Below are positions 22,956 to 31,418 of a stretch of DNA of 64,000 nt, in pieces. Source of the stretch: Catellatospora tritici (GTDB lineage Bacteria > Actinomycetota > Actinomycetes > Mycobacteriales > Micromonosporaceae); assembly GCF_019083965.1 (NCBI RefSeq), contig NZ_JAHRCY010000003.1:322706-386705 (forward strand), in the 5' to 3' direction. A program made the position numbers and the translations under genes. Positions within the stretch are counted from its first letter, which is position 1; every line of letters begins with the position of its first letter. The notes beneath the pieces are model-generated. The model had not been told where the DNA came from. It ran no database searches and saw only the letters and a list, made by a program, of their open reading frames with translations.

Positions 22956-23558
22956 TCAGGCGGCGCGGCCGGGCGGCGGCGCCCAGGCCGGGTCGCGGCC
23001 GAAGGCGGCGATCAGGCGAGCCTGCGGATCGGCGTCAGCGGGTACGGTCACCGCCGGGCCGATCACCCCTGCCCGCCGGTACTCCCGCTCGTGGTCGCCG
23101 AACCAGGCCGCGATGAAGGCCACCGCGTCCGCGTCCAGCCGCCGGTCCAGTCCCGCGGCCGCGGCCAGGTCCCAGGTGTGCACCAGGTGGTCGGCGGTGA
23201 GCTGGTGCAGGTACTCGGTGGCGGGCGTCTCGCCGAAGGAGAGGAACACCGTCCGGTCCAGCGCGCCCGGCTCCTCGACGGCCTGCCGGGCCTGCCACGC
23301 CGCGTCCACGGCGGCGGTGTGCGGGTCGTCGCCGAGTAGGTCGCCCTCGAACCGGTCGCCGACGTCGGCGATGGTCGAGCCGCCGAACATCGGCGGCGTC
23401 CAGCGATCCTCGCCGACGAGGTGGTTGACCAGCTCGTTGACGTTCCAGTCGGGACACGGGGTCGGCGCGGCCCAGGATTCGGGGCCCACCTCGCCCACGC
23501 GCCGGGTGAACCCGTCCAGGCTGCTGCGGTACGCGGTCAGCAGGTCCATTCCTTCCAC
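22956..23558 (-). CDS. TIGR03086-type DinB/maleylpyruvate isomerase-fold protein
   Basis: 200 residues, four-helix DinB-like fold. Motifs are CPDWNVNELVNHLVGE (His46, Glu50) and HQLTADHLVHTWDLAAA, giving the usual three-His metal site. Relatives are mycothiol-dependent isomerases and thiol S-transferases of actinobacteria, so a mycothiol-linked role is plausible but not shown. The start is ambiguous between GTG 23558 and ATG 23549, since GGAAGGA abuts the ATG. Divergent from the GDSL gene. Confidence 0.8.
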   Translation of the reverse strand: MEGMDLLTAYRSSLDGFTRRVGEVGPESWAAPTPCPDWNVNELVNHLVGEDRWTPPMFGGSTIADVGDRFEGDLLGDDPHTAAVDAAWQARQAVEEPGALDRTVFLSFGETPATEYLHQLTADHLVHTWDLAAAAGLDRRLDADAVAFIAAWFGDHEREYRRAGVIGPAVTVPADADPQARLIAAFGRDPAWAPPPGRAA

Positions 23559-23595
23559 CCCCGCAGCAAGTATCGCTCGCGCCTAGGATGGGCCG

Positions 23596-24216
23596 GTGAT
23601 TTTCCAGCAGGGACAGCGCATCGTCTTCATCGGCGACAGCATCACCGACTGCGGCCGCCGCGACCACGCCGCGCCATACGGCGACGGGTACATGAGCCTG
23701 GTCCGCGCCTTCGTCACCGCCGCCCACCCGGAGTTGGGCCTGACCTGGGCCAACCGCGGCGTCAGCGGTGACACCGTGCGCGACCTGGCCCGGCGTTGGG
23801 AGGCCGACGCGGTCGCCGAGCGACCCGACTGGCTCAGCGTGAAGATCGGCATCAACGACGTGTGGCGGCTGTTCGGCGACCGCGCCGACGAGGCCGTCCC
23901 CCTCGACGAGTACGCGGCGACTCTGCGCACCCTGCTCACCCGGGCGGTCGACGCCACCGGCTGCCGCCTGATCCTGGCCGACCCGTACGTCATCGAGGCC
24001 GACCGGGCCGAGCCCCAGCGTGCCCTGACCGCCCGCTACGCCGAGGTGGTGGCCGGGCTGGCCGCCGACTTCGACGCGCTGCACGTGCGCACCCAGGACG
24101 CCTTCGACGAGGTGCTCAAGACCACCACGTCGCAGGACTGGGCGCCGGACCGTATCCACCCCAACCTGCCCGGCCACGCGATCATCGCCCGGCAGTACCT
24201 GGCGCTGCTCGGCTGA
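23596..24216 (+). CDS. SGNH/GDSL-family hydrolase
   Basis: 206 residues. Block I GDSIT with nucleophile Ser15, block II ANRGVSGDTV (Gly), block III IGINDVWR (Asn), block V DRIHPNLPGH (Asp-x-x-His). A cytoplasmic esterase/lipase of the single-domain kind; no signal peptide. GTG 23596 lies six bases after TAGGAT (23584-23589), consistent with leaderless translation. Substrate unknown. Confidence 0.88.
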   Translation: MIFQQGQRIVFIGDSITDCGRRDHAAPYGDGYMSLVRAFVTAAHPELGLTWANRGVSGDTVRDLARRWEADAVAERPDWLSVKIGINDVWRLFGDRADEAVPLDEYAATLRTLLTRAVDATGCRLILADPYVIEADRAEPQRALTARYAEVVAGLAADFDALHVRTQDAFDEVLKTTTSQDWAPDRIHPNLPGHAIIARQYLALLG

Positions 24217-24325
24217 CCGGATCCGTGGCGGCGGGCCGCTGACGACGGGCGCCAGCTCGCCTGGGGCGAACGCCGATGCCCGTGATCGGCCCGATCGGGT
24301 AAGCGGGGCCGGTTAGCGTGCGGGC

Positions 24326-24958
24326 ATGGCCAGGTGGGGATACGGCCTGGGGTCGGCACTGCTTCAGGTCGGTGCCGCGGCGCTGGTCGGTGCCCTGTCG
24401 GGCCTGCCTGGCGCGGTCGTGGCGGTGCTGGCCGCGGCGGCGGTGGCGCTGCCGTACGGCTGGGCGGTCGCGCGGCTGGACGCCTATGCCGACACCGGGC
24501 GCGGGCTGGCGCTGTTCGCGCTCGACCACACGTGGAGCCTGGTCAACACCATCGCGGGCGCGCTGTTCCTCGCGTTGAACCTGGTCGGCGGCCACCGGCT
24601 CGATCCGGCGCCGTCGCGGCACCGGGGCCGGATCGTGGTCCGGGAGCAGGCCCTGCCCGGGTACGCCACCACGGTCGGCAACGTCATCGCGGGTCTGACG
24701 CCCGGCAACGAGGCGCACGAGGACCTGCACGTGCGCCAGGGGCGCCTGCTCGGCCCGCTCTACCTGCCCCTGGTCGCCCTCGGGTACGTGCTGTGCGCCG
24801 CGTGCCCGCTGTGGCTGCGCCGCCACGACCACACCGTCTGGCCGATCACGGGCCCGATCCGCTACTTCACCCACGGCGTCTATCCCCACGTCTGGCACGA
24901 GGCGTGGGCCTACCGCCGCGACCGTCTGGCCAGGCGAGAGGGTGATCGCAATCACTGA
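24326..24958 (+). CDS. Membrane protein with NExHEDLHVRQ motif, unknown function
   Basis: 210 residues; hydrophobic segments at about 10-47, a Leu-rich stretch around 75-90 and about 145-165. The conserved-looking core TTVGNVIAGLTPGNEAHEDLHVRQGRLLGPLYLP recalls a family in which H-E-x-x-H-V-x-Q precedes a Gly-Pro turn; here it reads HEDLHVRQ. That is a possible metal site, but it is not certain that this is a protease. TAGCGT (24314-24319) ends six bases before ATG 24326, so probably leaderless. Confidence 0.7.
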   Translation: MARWGYGLGSALLQVGAAALVGALSGLPGAVVAVLAAAAVALPYGWAVARLDAYADTGRGLALFALDHTWSLVNTIAGALFLALNLVGGHRLDPAPSRHRGRIVVREQALPGYATTVGNVIAGLTPGNEAHEDLHVRQGRLLGPLYLPLVALGYVLCAACPLWLRRHDHTVWPITGPIRYFTHGVYPHVWHEAWAYRRDRLARREGDRNH

Positions 24959-25001
24959 CGGCTGACAATTCTTGAAATCTGTCAGTTGTCAGTTCTATCG
25001 T
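24955..25001 (+). promoter_or_regulatory. Promoter and double-dyad operator of the aldo/keto reductase gene
   Basis: -35 TTGAAA (24972-24977), 18-nt spacer, -10 TATCGT (24996-25001), start codon seven bases later. Around it lie two inverted pairs: CTGAC (24955-24959) and CTGACA (24962-24967) face TGTCAG (24980-24985) and TGTCAG (24987-24992). The sites cover the -35 and the spacer, fitting repression, probably by the TetR protein encoded downstream (inference). Confidence 0.7.
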
Positions 25002-25008
25002 TGCCGGT

Positions 25009-26007
25009 ATGACTGACACACGTACGCTCGGCCAGGCCGGTCCCCGGGTCTTCCCGCTCGGCCTGGGCCTGATGGGCATGTCCGACCTCTACGGCCCGGC
25101 CGACGAGGCCGAGAGCATCGCCACCGTGCACGCCGCCCTGGAAGCGGGGGTGACCCTGCTCGACACCGGCGACTTCTACGGCATGGGCCGCAACGAACTG
25201 CTGCTGCGCGACGCGCTCAAGGGCCGCAACCGCGAGAACGCCGTCATCAGCGTCAAGTTCGGCGCCCTGCGCGACCCGGCGGGCGGCTGGAACGGGGCGG
25301 ACACCCGCCCAGCCGCGATCAAGAACTTCCTCGCCTACTCGCTCAACCGCCTGGGCACCGACCACGTCGACGTCTACCGGCCCGCCCGACTCGACCCGAA
25401 CGTGCCGATCGAGGAGACCGTCGGCGCGCTGGCCGACCTGGTCAAGGCGGGGTACGTGCGGCACATCGGCCTGTCCGAGGTCGGCGCGGACACGCTGCGG
25501 CGCGCCGCGGCCGTACATCCGATCAGCGATCTGCAGATCGAGTACTCGCTGCTCTCGCGGGGGATCGAGGACGAGATCCTGCCAGTGGCGCGCGAGCTGG
25601 GCATCGGCGTCACCGCGTACGGCGTACTGTCGCGCGGCCTGCTGTCGGGCCACTGGTCGGCCCAGCGGCAGACGCCCGAGGGCGACTTCCGCACCCGGCT
25701 GCCCCGGTTCGGCGGCGACAACCTCGACCGCAACCTCGCCCTGGTCGAGGCGCTGCGTGAGATCGGGCAGGACAAGGGCGCCAGCGTCGCGCAGATCGCC
25801 GTGGCCTGGGCGCTGGGCCGAGGCGAGGACATCGTGCCGCTGGTCGGGGCGCGTACCCGGGAGCGGCTGCACGAGTCGCTGGGGGCGCTGACCGTGGTGT
25901 TGACCGAAACCGACCTGGCCCGCATCGACGCGGCCGTGCCCGCCGGGGCGGCCGCGGGCGACCGTTATGACGCGTTCCAGATGTCACACCTGGACAGCGA
26001 ACGGTAG
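25009..26007 (+). CDS. Aldo/keto reductase lacking the catalytic histidine
   Basis: 332 residues, AKR (beta/alpha)8 barrel, NADPH-dependent. Asp52, Tyr57 (LLDTGDFYGMG) and Lys83 (SVKFG) of the catalytic tetrad are present, but the usual QHR motif reads YRPARLDP, with Ala126 in place of His. The rest (PIEETVGALADLVKAGYVRHIGLSE, QIEYSLLSR) is typical. Probably leaderless from ATG 25009. Its stop overlaps the -10-like TAGGGT before the tetR gene, 13 bp downstream. Confidence 0.9.
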   Translation: MTDTRTLGQAGPRVFPLGLGLMGMSDLYGPADEAESIATVHAALEAGVTLLDTGDFYGMGRNELLLRDALKGRNRENAVISVKFGALRDPAGGWNGADTRPAAIKNFLAYSLNRLGTDHVDVYRPARLDPNVPIEETVGALADLVKAGYVRHIGLSEVGADTLRRAAAVHPISDLQIEYSLLSRGIEDEILPVARELGIGVTAYGVLSRGLLSGHWSAQRQTPEGDFRTRLPRFGGDNLDRNLALVEALREIGQDKGASVAQIAVAWALGRGEDIVPLVGARTRERLHESLGALTVVLTETDLARIDAAVPAGAAAGDRYDAFQMSHLDSER

Positions 26008-26020
26008 GGTCTGCCTCACC

Positions 26021-26605
26021 ATGGCAGATGTACTCACCTCGGACCGGATCCTGGAGGCGGCGGAGGACGTCCTACGCCGCTTCGGCCCGGCCAAGGCCAA
26101 CGTGGTCGACGTGTCGCGGGCGCTGGGTGTCAGCCACGGCAGCGTGTACCGGCACTTCCCGAGCAAGGCCGCGCTGCGCGAGGCCGTCGCCGAGCGCTGG
26201 CTGGCCCGACTGTCCGAGCCGCTGGCCGTCATCGCCGCCGACCACGGCCCCGCCCCGCAGCGGCTGCGCCGCTGGCTGGACGCGCTGAGCGAGTCGAAGC
26301 AGCGGATGGCGCGCGAGGAGCCGGAGTTGTTCGCCACCTACCACGGCCTGGCCATGGAGGCCGGTGAGGTGGTGCGCGCGCACGTCATCGCGCTGTCGAC
26401 GCAGCTCGGGCAGATCATCGCCGACGGGGTCGGCCGGGGCGATTTCGCCGTGGCCGACCCGTTCGGCATGGGCCGGGCGGTCCTGGACGCCACCAGCCGG
26501 TTCCACAACCCGGCGCACACCGCCGAGTGGACCGACCCCGACCTGCCCGCCGCGTACGAGCGGGTGTGGCGGCTGATCCTCAACGGCCTGGGCGCGCGCG
26601 CCTAG
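26021..26605 (+). CDS. TetR-family transcriptional regulator
   Basis: 194 residues. The N-terminal helix-turn-helix starts RILEAAEDVLRRFGPAKANVVDVSRALGVSHGSVYRHFPSKAALREAV (about 8-55); the C-terminal ligand-binding domain is helical. ATG 26021 is chosen because upstream in-frame sequence lies in the preceding gene's end. Co-directional with the aldo/keto reductase and the likely binder of its CTGACA/TGTCAG operator. Its TAG stop shares a CTAG with the stop of the convergent methyltransferase. Confidence 0.9.
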   Translation: MADVLTSDRILEAAEDVLRRFGPAKANVVDVSRALGVSHGSVYRHFPSKAALREAVAERWLARLSEPLAVIAADHGPAPQRLRRWLDALSESKQRMAREEPELFATYHGLAMEAGEVVRAHVIALSTQLGQIIADGVGRGDFAVADPFGMGRAVLDATSRFHNPAHTAEWTDPDLPAAYERVWRLILNGLGARA

Positions 26606-27258
26606 GCGACGGACTTCGGCGGCCGCAGCTCCCAGACCCGGGTGTGCTTGACCGTCGTGCTCTCCAGCGCGAAGGGCACCGGCACCTGGTACGACGCGAC
26701 CTCGTCGAACATGCGCCGGGGCAGGAAGGCCCGGTCCGGGTCGCCGACCAGCACCCGGGCACCGCTCTTCACCGCCCGGCGCAGGAAGCCGATCATCCGG
26801 TCGGCCATCGCCTGGCTGTAGAACACGTCCCCGGCCAGCACCACCTCGGCGTCCCCGGCGTCGCCGTCGAGGATGTCGGCCCGCTCCGCGACCACGGTGA
26901 GGCCGTTGGCCTGCGCGTTGACCTCGGTCGCGGCGGTCGACAGCGGGTCGATGTCGACCGCGCGCACCGAGGCCGCCCCAGCCCGCGCCGCGCAGACCGC
27001 GACCAGGCCCGAGCCCGACGCGAGGTCCAGCACCCGGCGCCCGGCCACCGTCTCGGGGTGGTCGAGCAGGTAGCGGCTCAGCGCCTGACCGCCGGCCCAG
27101 GCGAAGGCCCAGAACGGCGGCGGCTGCTCGCTGCGGTACTCGCCCTCGGTCAGCTCCCACAGCCCGATCGCGTCGGCGGCCTGGTGCAGGCGCACCTCGG
27201 GGATGAACGGCACGGGCGCCAGTACGGCGTACTCACGAACGAAGTCAGCAGCGGTCAC
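26602..27258 (-). CDS. Class I SAM-dependent methyltransferase (Nnt1/ETFB-lysine type)
   Basis: 218 residues. Motif I VLDLASGSGLVAVCAARAGA, acidic motif II VRAVDIDPL, then VVLAGDVFYSQAMADRMI, as in the protein-lysine methyltransferase relatives of METTL20/Nnt1. The conserved N-terminal PPPFWAFAWAGGQAL matches that family. GTG 27258 is taken as start. Target protein unknown; electron-transfer flavoprotein or ribosomal protein methylation are possibilities for the family. Confidence 0.85.
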   Translation of the reverse strand: MTAADFVREYAVLAPVPFIPEVRLHQAADAIGLWELTEGEYRSEQPPPFWAFAWAGGQALSRYLLDHPETVAGRRVLDLASGSGLVAVCAARAGAASVRAVDIDPLSTAATEVNAQANGLTVVAERADILDGDAGDAEVVLAGDVFYSQAMADRMIGFLRRAVKSGARVLVGDPDRAFLPRRMFDEVASYQVPVPFALESTTVKHTRVWELRPPKSVA

Positions 27259-27321
27259 CCAGGAAGTGTGCCGCCTGTGCCCGTCCGGCACCCGCACCGC
27301 CCCCGGTGAGACTGCCCACGG

Positions 27322-27966
27322 TCACCAGCTGACCGGCCCCTGCTCCAGCACGGTGATCGGGATCTGCGCGCCGTAGCGCTCGACCAGCTTCTGCTGGATC
27401 TTCGGGTCGACCTTGGTCACGCCGACCTGCACGCCGGAGGAGTCCGGCAGCGGCCCGGTCATGTTGATCTCGATGCCCTGTCCGCGCCAGTACTTGTTGT
27501 CGTCGCTGATCCGGTTGGTCAGCTTGAGCAGCGCCGCCTGGCTGAACGCGGCGTCGCGCAGGTGGATGCACTCCTGCCCGGCCACCGAGCGCACGTACGC
27601 GTCGAAGTCCGCCGACGGGACCCGGTAGATGATCGCCTCGCCCTTCTCCGGCACCACCTCGACGCCGCCGAACACGTCGGCGAACCGGCCGCCCTCGGCC
27701 TCGCGCTGCACCACCCCGAGCACGTTGTCCAGCTCGGCGGGGGTGCTGTACATGATGCTGCCCGCCGTCTCGATCGGCGAGGGCACCGGCCGCACGGCGT
27801 CGCAGCCCGCCGTCTGTGCCGATGGGAACTTCGGCGGCGCGGCGGCCTCCTGCGCGTCCTTCTCCTGCCCGGCGCAGCCTGCCAGCAGTGCGATCAGCGC
27901 CAACCCGGGGGCGGCGACGCGCAGGTGCGAGCGGACCCCGGGGGCACGGGTGTGAATGCGTGTCAT
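27322..27966 (-). CDS. Lipoprotein of unknown function
   Basis: 214 residues. The signal peptide has an Arg-rich n-region and lipobox LLAGC (Cys about 31), so it should be membrane-anchored on the outside. The mature part shows no known domain; weak features are SIMYSTPAELDNVLGVVQREA and an EINMTGPLPDSSGVQVGV segment. Three more Cys could form disulfides. Divergent from the secreted protein gene at 28043. Function unknown. Confidence 0.75.
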   Translation of the reverse strand: MTRIHTRAPGVRSHLRVAAPGLALIALLAGCAGQEKDAQEAAAPPKFPSAQTAGCDAVRPVPSPIETAGSIMYSTPAELDNVLGVVQREAEGGRFADVFGGVEVVPEKGEAIIYRVPSADFDAYVRSVAGQECIHLRDAAFSQAALLKLTNRISDDNKYWRGQGIEINMTGPLPDSSGVQVGVTKVDPKIQQKLVERYGAQIPITVLEQGPVSW

Positions 27967-28042
27967 GGCAGTCCAGACGCGCGCGGTGCGCCCTCGGTTG
28001 CCGGGGGCAGGATCCGATCTTCGGGTGGCGCGTTAGCAGGGT

Positions 28043-29092
28043 ATGACCCGAAAGCGGATCATCGCCGCGGCCCTGCTGGCCTCCGCCGCGACGGCAATGA
28101 TGCACGTCCGGCTCGCCCCGCCCGCCACCGTCGCCGCGGCGGTGGTCGGCCCATCCGGGACCGGCGACGGCCCGGTGCCCCCGCCTGAGCGGGAGATCCC
28201 CCTGCACCCGTTCGCGATCGTCCCGATCGAGCAGAAGGTCGCGATCGGCGACGTCGCCCTGCCCGCCAGCGAGGCCTCGGGCCTGGCCGCCAGTCGCCGC
28301 TATCCGGGCGTCTACTACTGGCTGCGCGACGGCGGCGGCGCGACAGCGCAGCGTCCCCGGGCCGCCCTGTGGGCGATCAAGGTCGACGAGGCCGGCGACT
28401 CCAAGCCGGTGCGCCGGGGCGAGAACTTCCCGTTCGCCGGGGTCTTCGACGCGGCCAACGGCGACTGGGAGGACATCGTCGTCGACGACGACGACAACCT
28501 GTGGATCGGCGACATCGGCGCGAACAACTGCAAGGCCCAACAGCACCTGTTCAAGACGCTGGAGCCGGATCCGGACACCGACGACCCGTTCGTGGTGACC
28601 GCCAAGTACCCGCTGGCGTTCCCCGACCCGGCCGAGGGCTGCCGCACCCGCAACGCCGAGGCCATGCTCTGGCTGGACGGCAGCCTCTACATCTTCGCCA
28701 AGGGCCCACACTCCCCGCTGTACCGCGTCGAACTGCCGGACCACCGCGGCGACGACGCCGAATTGGCGCCGGTGGGCCAGTTCGAATCGACGGTCAATCG
28801 GATCTCGGTCAGCACGCTGTCCGACGACCGCACTCGCCTGGTCCTGGCCAGCCACGCGCTGTACTGGGTCTTCGAAACCGATCCGGAGCTCAAGGGCGAC
28901 GACCTGCTACGCGACGCCATGAAGCGCACCCCCCGCTACGTCGGCAAGTTCCCGGAGCAGGACGGCATGGTTGCGGCGGTGGAGGGCGGCAGCTACCTGC
29001 CCGGCTCGCACCAGGTGCTGTTCGTGGCCGAGAACAAGCAGGTCTTCCTGCTACCCGACGACCCAGGCGGCGCTCCGGCCGCCAAACGGTGA
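28043..29092 (+). CDS. Secreted beta-propeller-like protein, unknown function
   Basis: 349 residues with a signal peptide (KRIIAAALLASAATAMM). Repeated blades rich in WLRDGGG, DWEDIVVDDDDNLWIGDIG, AMLWLDGSLYIFAKG and VLASHALYWVFE suggest a propeller. DWEDI followed by WIGDIGDN-type motifs is typical of actinobacterial exported proteins of unknown activity. Short spacing (76 bp) to the divergent lipoprotein gene. No catalytic motif recognised. Confidence 0.7.
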   Translation: MTRKRIIAAALLASAATAMMHVRLAPPATVAAAVVGPSGTGDGPVPPPEREIPLHPFAIVPIEQKVAIGDVALPASEASGLAASRRYPGVYYWLRDGGGATAQRPRAALWAIKVDEAGDSKPVRRGENFPFAGVFDAANGDWEDIVVDDDDNLWIGDIGANNCKAQQHLFKTLEPDPDTDDPFVVTAKYPLAFPDPAEGCRTRNAEAMLWLDGSLYIFAKGPHSPLYRVELPDHRGDDAELAPVGQFESTVNRISVSTLSDDRTRLVLASHALYWVFETDPELKGDDLLRDAMKRTPRYVGKFPEQDGMVAAVEGGSYLPGSHQVLFVAENKQVFLLPDDPGGAPAAKR

Positions 29093-29115
29093 CGATCGCG
29101 TTCTAGGCTCGGCGG

Positions 29116-29475
29116 ATGGGCCTGGAGTGGGAACAGACGATCGTCGACGCGCACGACCCGGCCGCGCTGGGCCGGTGGTGGTGCGAGGCGCTGGGCTGGG
29201 TCGTGATAGACCCCGACCCGCGCTGGTATGAGATCCGCCCGGCCGTCGACCGTATGCCGGGCCTGCTGTTCGTGCCGGTGCCCGAGCCCAAGACGGTCAA
29301 GAACCGCCTGCACCTGGACTTCCGCCCCGACGACCGCGACGCCGAGGTGGCCCGACTGCTGGCCATGGGTGCCACCCGGGTCGACGTCGGCCAGGCCGCC
29401 GACGCCTACTGGGTCGTCCTGGCCGACCCCGAGGGCAACGAGTTCTGCGTCCTGTCCTCCCGCCGCCCCACCTGA
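29116..29475 (+). CDS. VOC-family protein (glyoxalase-like)
   Basis: 119 residues. Starts LEWEQTIVDAHDPAALGRWWCEALGW; LHLDFRPDDRDAEVARLLAMGATRVDVG and VVLADPEGNEFCVL are typical of the large actinobacterial 'VOC family' group. ATG 29116 is six bases after TAGGCT (29104-29109), so probably leaderless. Substrate unknown. Confidence 0.85.
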   Translation: MGLEWEQTIVDAHDPAALGRWWCEALGWVVIDPDPRWYEIRPAVDRMPGLLFVPVPEPKTVKNRLHLDFRPDDRDAEVARLLAMGATRVDVGQAADAYWVVLADPEGNEFCVLSSRRPT

Positions 29476-29502
29476 CGCGACCGCCGTCGCGGATCGAGCA
29501 AT

Positions 29503-29562
29503 GCGGTTTCGGGGAAACTGCACGAATCCGAGGCCGGATTCCAACAGTTTCCCCGAAACCGC
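29503..29562. repeat. REP-A palindromic element, copy 4
   Basis: 60 bp between convergent genes. Outer arms carry a compensated change: GCGGTTTC at the left end and GAAACCGC at the right end, so the long stem is kept. Spacer ACGAATCCGAGGCCGGATTCCA. Confidence 0.95.
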
Positions 29563-29613
29563 ACCCCCGCGGCCGCGGTGCGGCGCGGTCATGCGGGAGT
29601 GGTGCGGGCAGCG

Positions 29614-30111
29614 TCAGCAGCCGCCGCAGTTGTAGTAGAGGATGTCCCAGTGGTTGCCCTCGTCGGTGTAGAGGTTCCCGGCGCCGGACTTGTACTGGTA
29701 GCCCCAGCCGGAGATGTACCCGACGTAGGCGAAATTGTTCTTGATGTAGTTGCCGATGCAGGTGTACTTGCTGATGTCGACCTTGTAGCCGTTCCAGTGG
29801 CTGTAGGTGCCGCTGGCGTGGCCGGTCTCGGTGCCCGCGGTGATGTTGATGGCGCAGCCGCTGGCCTTCTTCAGGGTGATGACACCGCTGACGGTGGTCT
29901 GGCGGATCTGCTCGAACGAGGTGCAGGTGGAGTTGTTGCGGTTGGAGCAGCCGCCGCTGGACGACCAGGTGATCCCGGCCGCGCTGAGCTGTGCGGCGGC
30001 CTGGGCGTGGGTGAGGAAGGTGGCGGCGTGCGCGGGGCTGGCGAACGCGAGCACCACGGCGACGGTGGCGGCGCCGAGGACGGTCATCCCGCGGCGGACG
30101 ATACGGAGCAT
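29614..30111 (-). CDS. Small secreted protein, possible M15-like cell-wall peptidase
   Basis: 165 residues with a signal peptide ending SPAHAA (about residue 30). Mature part: six or more Cys, GTETGHASGTYSHWNGYKVDISKY and DEGNHWDILYYNCGGC. SHxxGxxxD plus a downstream HWD is reminiscent of zinc D-Ala-D-Ala peptidases (M15) but the match is loose. ATG 30111 has AGGGAG five bases upstream. Alternative: a small structural or inhibitor protein. Confidence 0.6.
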   Translation of the reverse strand: MLRIVRRGMTVLGAATVAVVLAFASPAHAATFLTHAQAAAQLSAAGITWSSSGGCSNRNNSTCTSFEQIRQTTVSGVITLKKASGCAINITAGTETGHASGTYSHWNGYKVDISKYTCIGNYIKNNFAYVGYISGWGYQYKSGAGNLYTDEGNHWDILYYNCGGC

Positions 30112-30290
30112 GGGGGTCTCCCTGGGAAGTTCGGGGGGTAACTTCTAGGCGCTGCGCAGCGACCGTCGATTCCTATCACTCATTCGCATATGCCACTAGC
30201 CGCACTACTCCAGATCCACTACAGGCGGGCTACAGAACTAGTTGCCTAGGATGGCGTGGCGATGGTGCCGTGACCCCCGAAAGGAGCCCG

Positions 30291-31394
30291 ATGGGCCTGC
30301 TCACACCCCTGTGGCGGGCGGTGGCCGTGTTCCGCGTCGCCGCCCTCGCGTACGCCGCGATCCTGATGCTCAACAGCTACCAGGATTTCCTGCGGCCGTG
30401 GCTGGGCTGGGCGGTGCTGGCGCTGATGGCGGTGTGGACGGTGGTCACCGGCGCCGCGTACGCCGATCCCGCGCGGCGGCGCTGGCCGATGCTCGGCGCC
30501 GACATGATGGTCACCATCGCCTGCCTGGCCGCGTCGGAGCTGGTCGTGGCCCCGCAGCGGCTGCACACCGGCAGCGCCACGCTGCCCATGGCCTGGGTCG
30601 CCGGGGTGGTCCTGGTCTGGGCGATCTCCGGCGGCCGCCGCCGGGGCACCATCGCGGCGCTGCTGGTCGGCGCCGTGGATCTGCTGCTGCGACGAGGGAT
30701 CACCTCGGCCACGGTCAACGGCACCGTGCTGCTCCTGCTGGCGGGCTCGATCATGGGGTACGTGTCCCGGCTGACCGGCGACGCCGAGGAGCGGCTGCAA
30801 CGCGCCACCGAACTCGAAGCGGCGACGAAGGAGCGGGAGCGGCTGGCGCGCGGCATCCACGACTCGGTGCTGCAGGTGCTGGCGCTGGTGCAGCGGCGCG
30901 GGGCCGAGATCGGTGGCGAGGCGGCCGAACTGGGACGGCTGGCGGGCGAGCAGGAGGCGACGCTGCGGGCCCTGGTGGGCGTACGCGCCGACACCCCCGC
31001 CGAAGGCACGGCCGACCTGCGCGTCCTGCTCGGACGGTACGCCGGGGCACGGGTCACCGTCGCCTCCCCGGCCACGCCGGTGCTGCTGCCCGCCGCCACC
31101 GCCGAGGAGATAGCCGCCGCCGTCGGCAGCGCCCTGGACAACGTGACCGTGCACGCCGGACCACACGCCCAGGCGTGGGTGCTGGTCGAGCACGAGCTCG
31201 ACCTGGTCACGGTGTCGATCCGCGACGACGGTCCCGGGATCGCCCCGGGCCGCCTCACCGAGGCCGCCGACGCGGGCCGACTCGGGGTGGCCCAGTCGAT
31301 TCGGGGCCGTATCCGGGACCTGGGCGGCAGCGTCGTCATCACCAGCGGCCCGGGTGAGGGCACCGAGGTCGAGCTGCGGGTCCCCGCCGCGTGA
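30291..31394 (+). CDS. MacS-like sensor histidine kinase
   Basis: 367 residues. About five membrane helices (residues 12-155), starting PLWRAVAVFRVAALAYAA as in the MacS family. Then the phosphoacceptor segment ERERLARGIHDSVLQVLALV (His190) and an HATPase domain with ALDNVTVHAG, DDGPGI and GRLGVAQSI. ATG 30291 has AAAGGAG five bases upstream; a GTG at 30270 is less likely. Signals to the NarL-type regulator 24 bp downstream. The stimulus is unknown; in Streptomyces, MacRS affects morphogenesis and antibiotic production (family knowledge). Confidence 0.85.
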   Translation: MGLLTPLWRAVAVFRVAALAYAAILMLNSYQDFLRPWLGWAVLALMAVWTVVTGAAYADPARRRWPMLGADMMVTIACLAASELVVAPQRLHTGSATLPMAWVAGVVLVWAISGGRRRGTIAALLVGAVDLLLRRGITSATVNGTVLLLLAGSIMGYVSRLTGDAEERLQRATELEAATKERERLARGIHDSVLQVLALVQRRGAEIGGEAAELGRLAGEQEATLRALVGVRADTPAEGTADLRVLLGRYAGARVTVASPATPVLLPAATAEEIAAAVGSALDNVTVHAGPHAQAWVLVEHELDLVTVSIRDDGPGIAPGRLTEAADAGRLGVAQSIRGRIRDLGGSVVITSGPGEGTEVELRVPAA

Positions 31395-31418
31395 GCGAAG
31401 GTGACTAGGCTGCACGGC

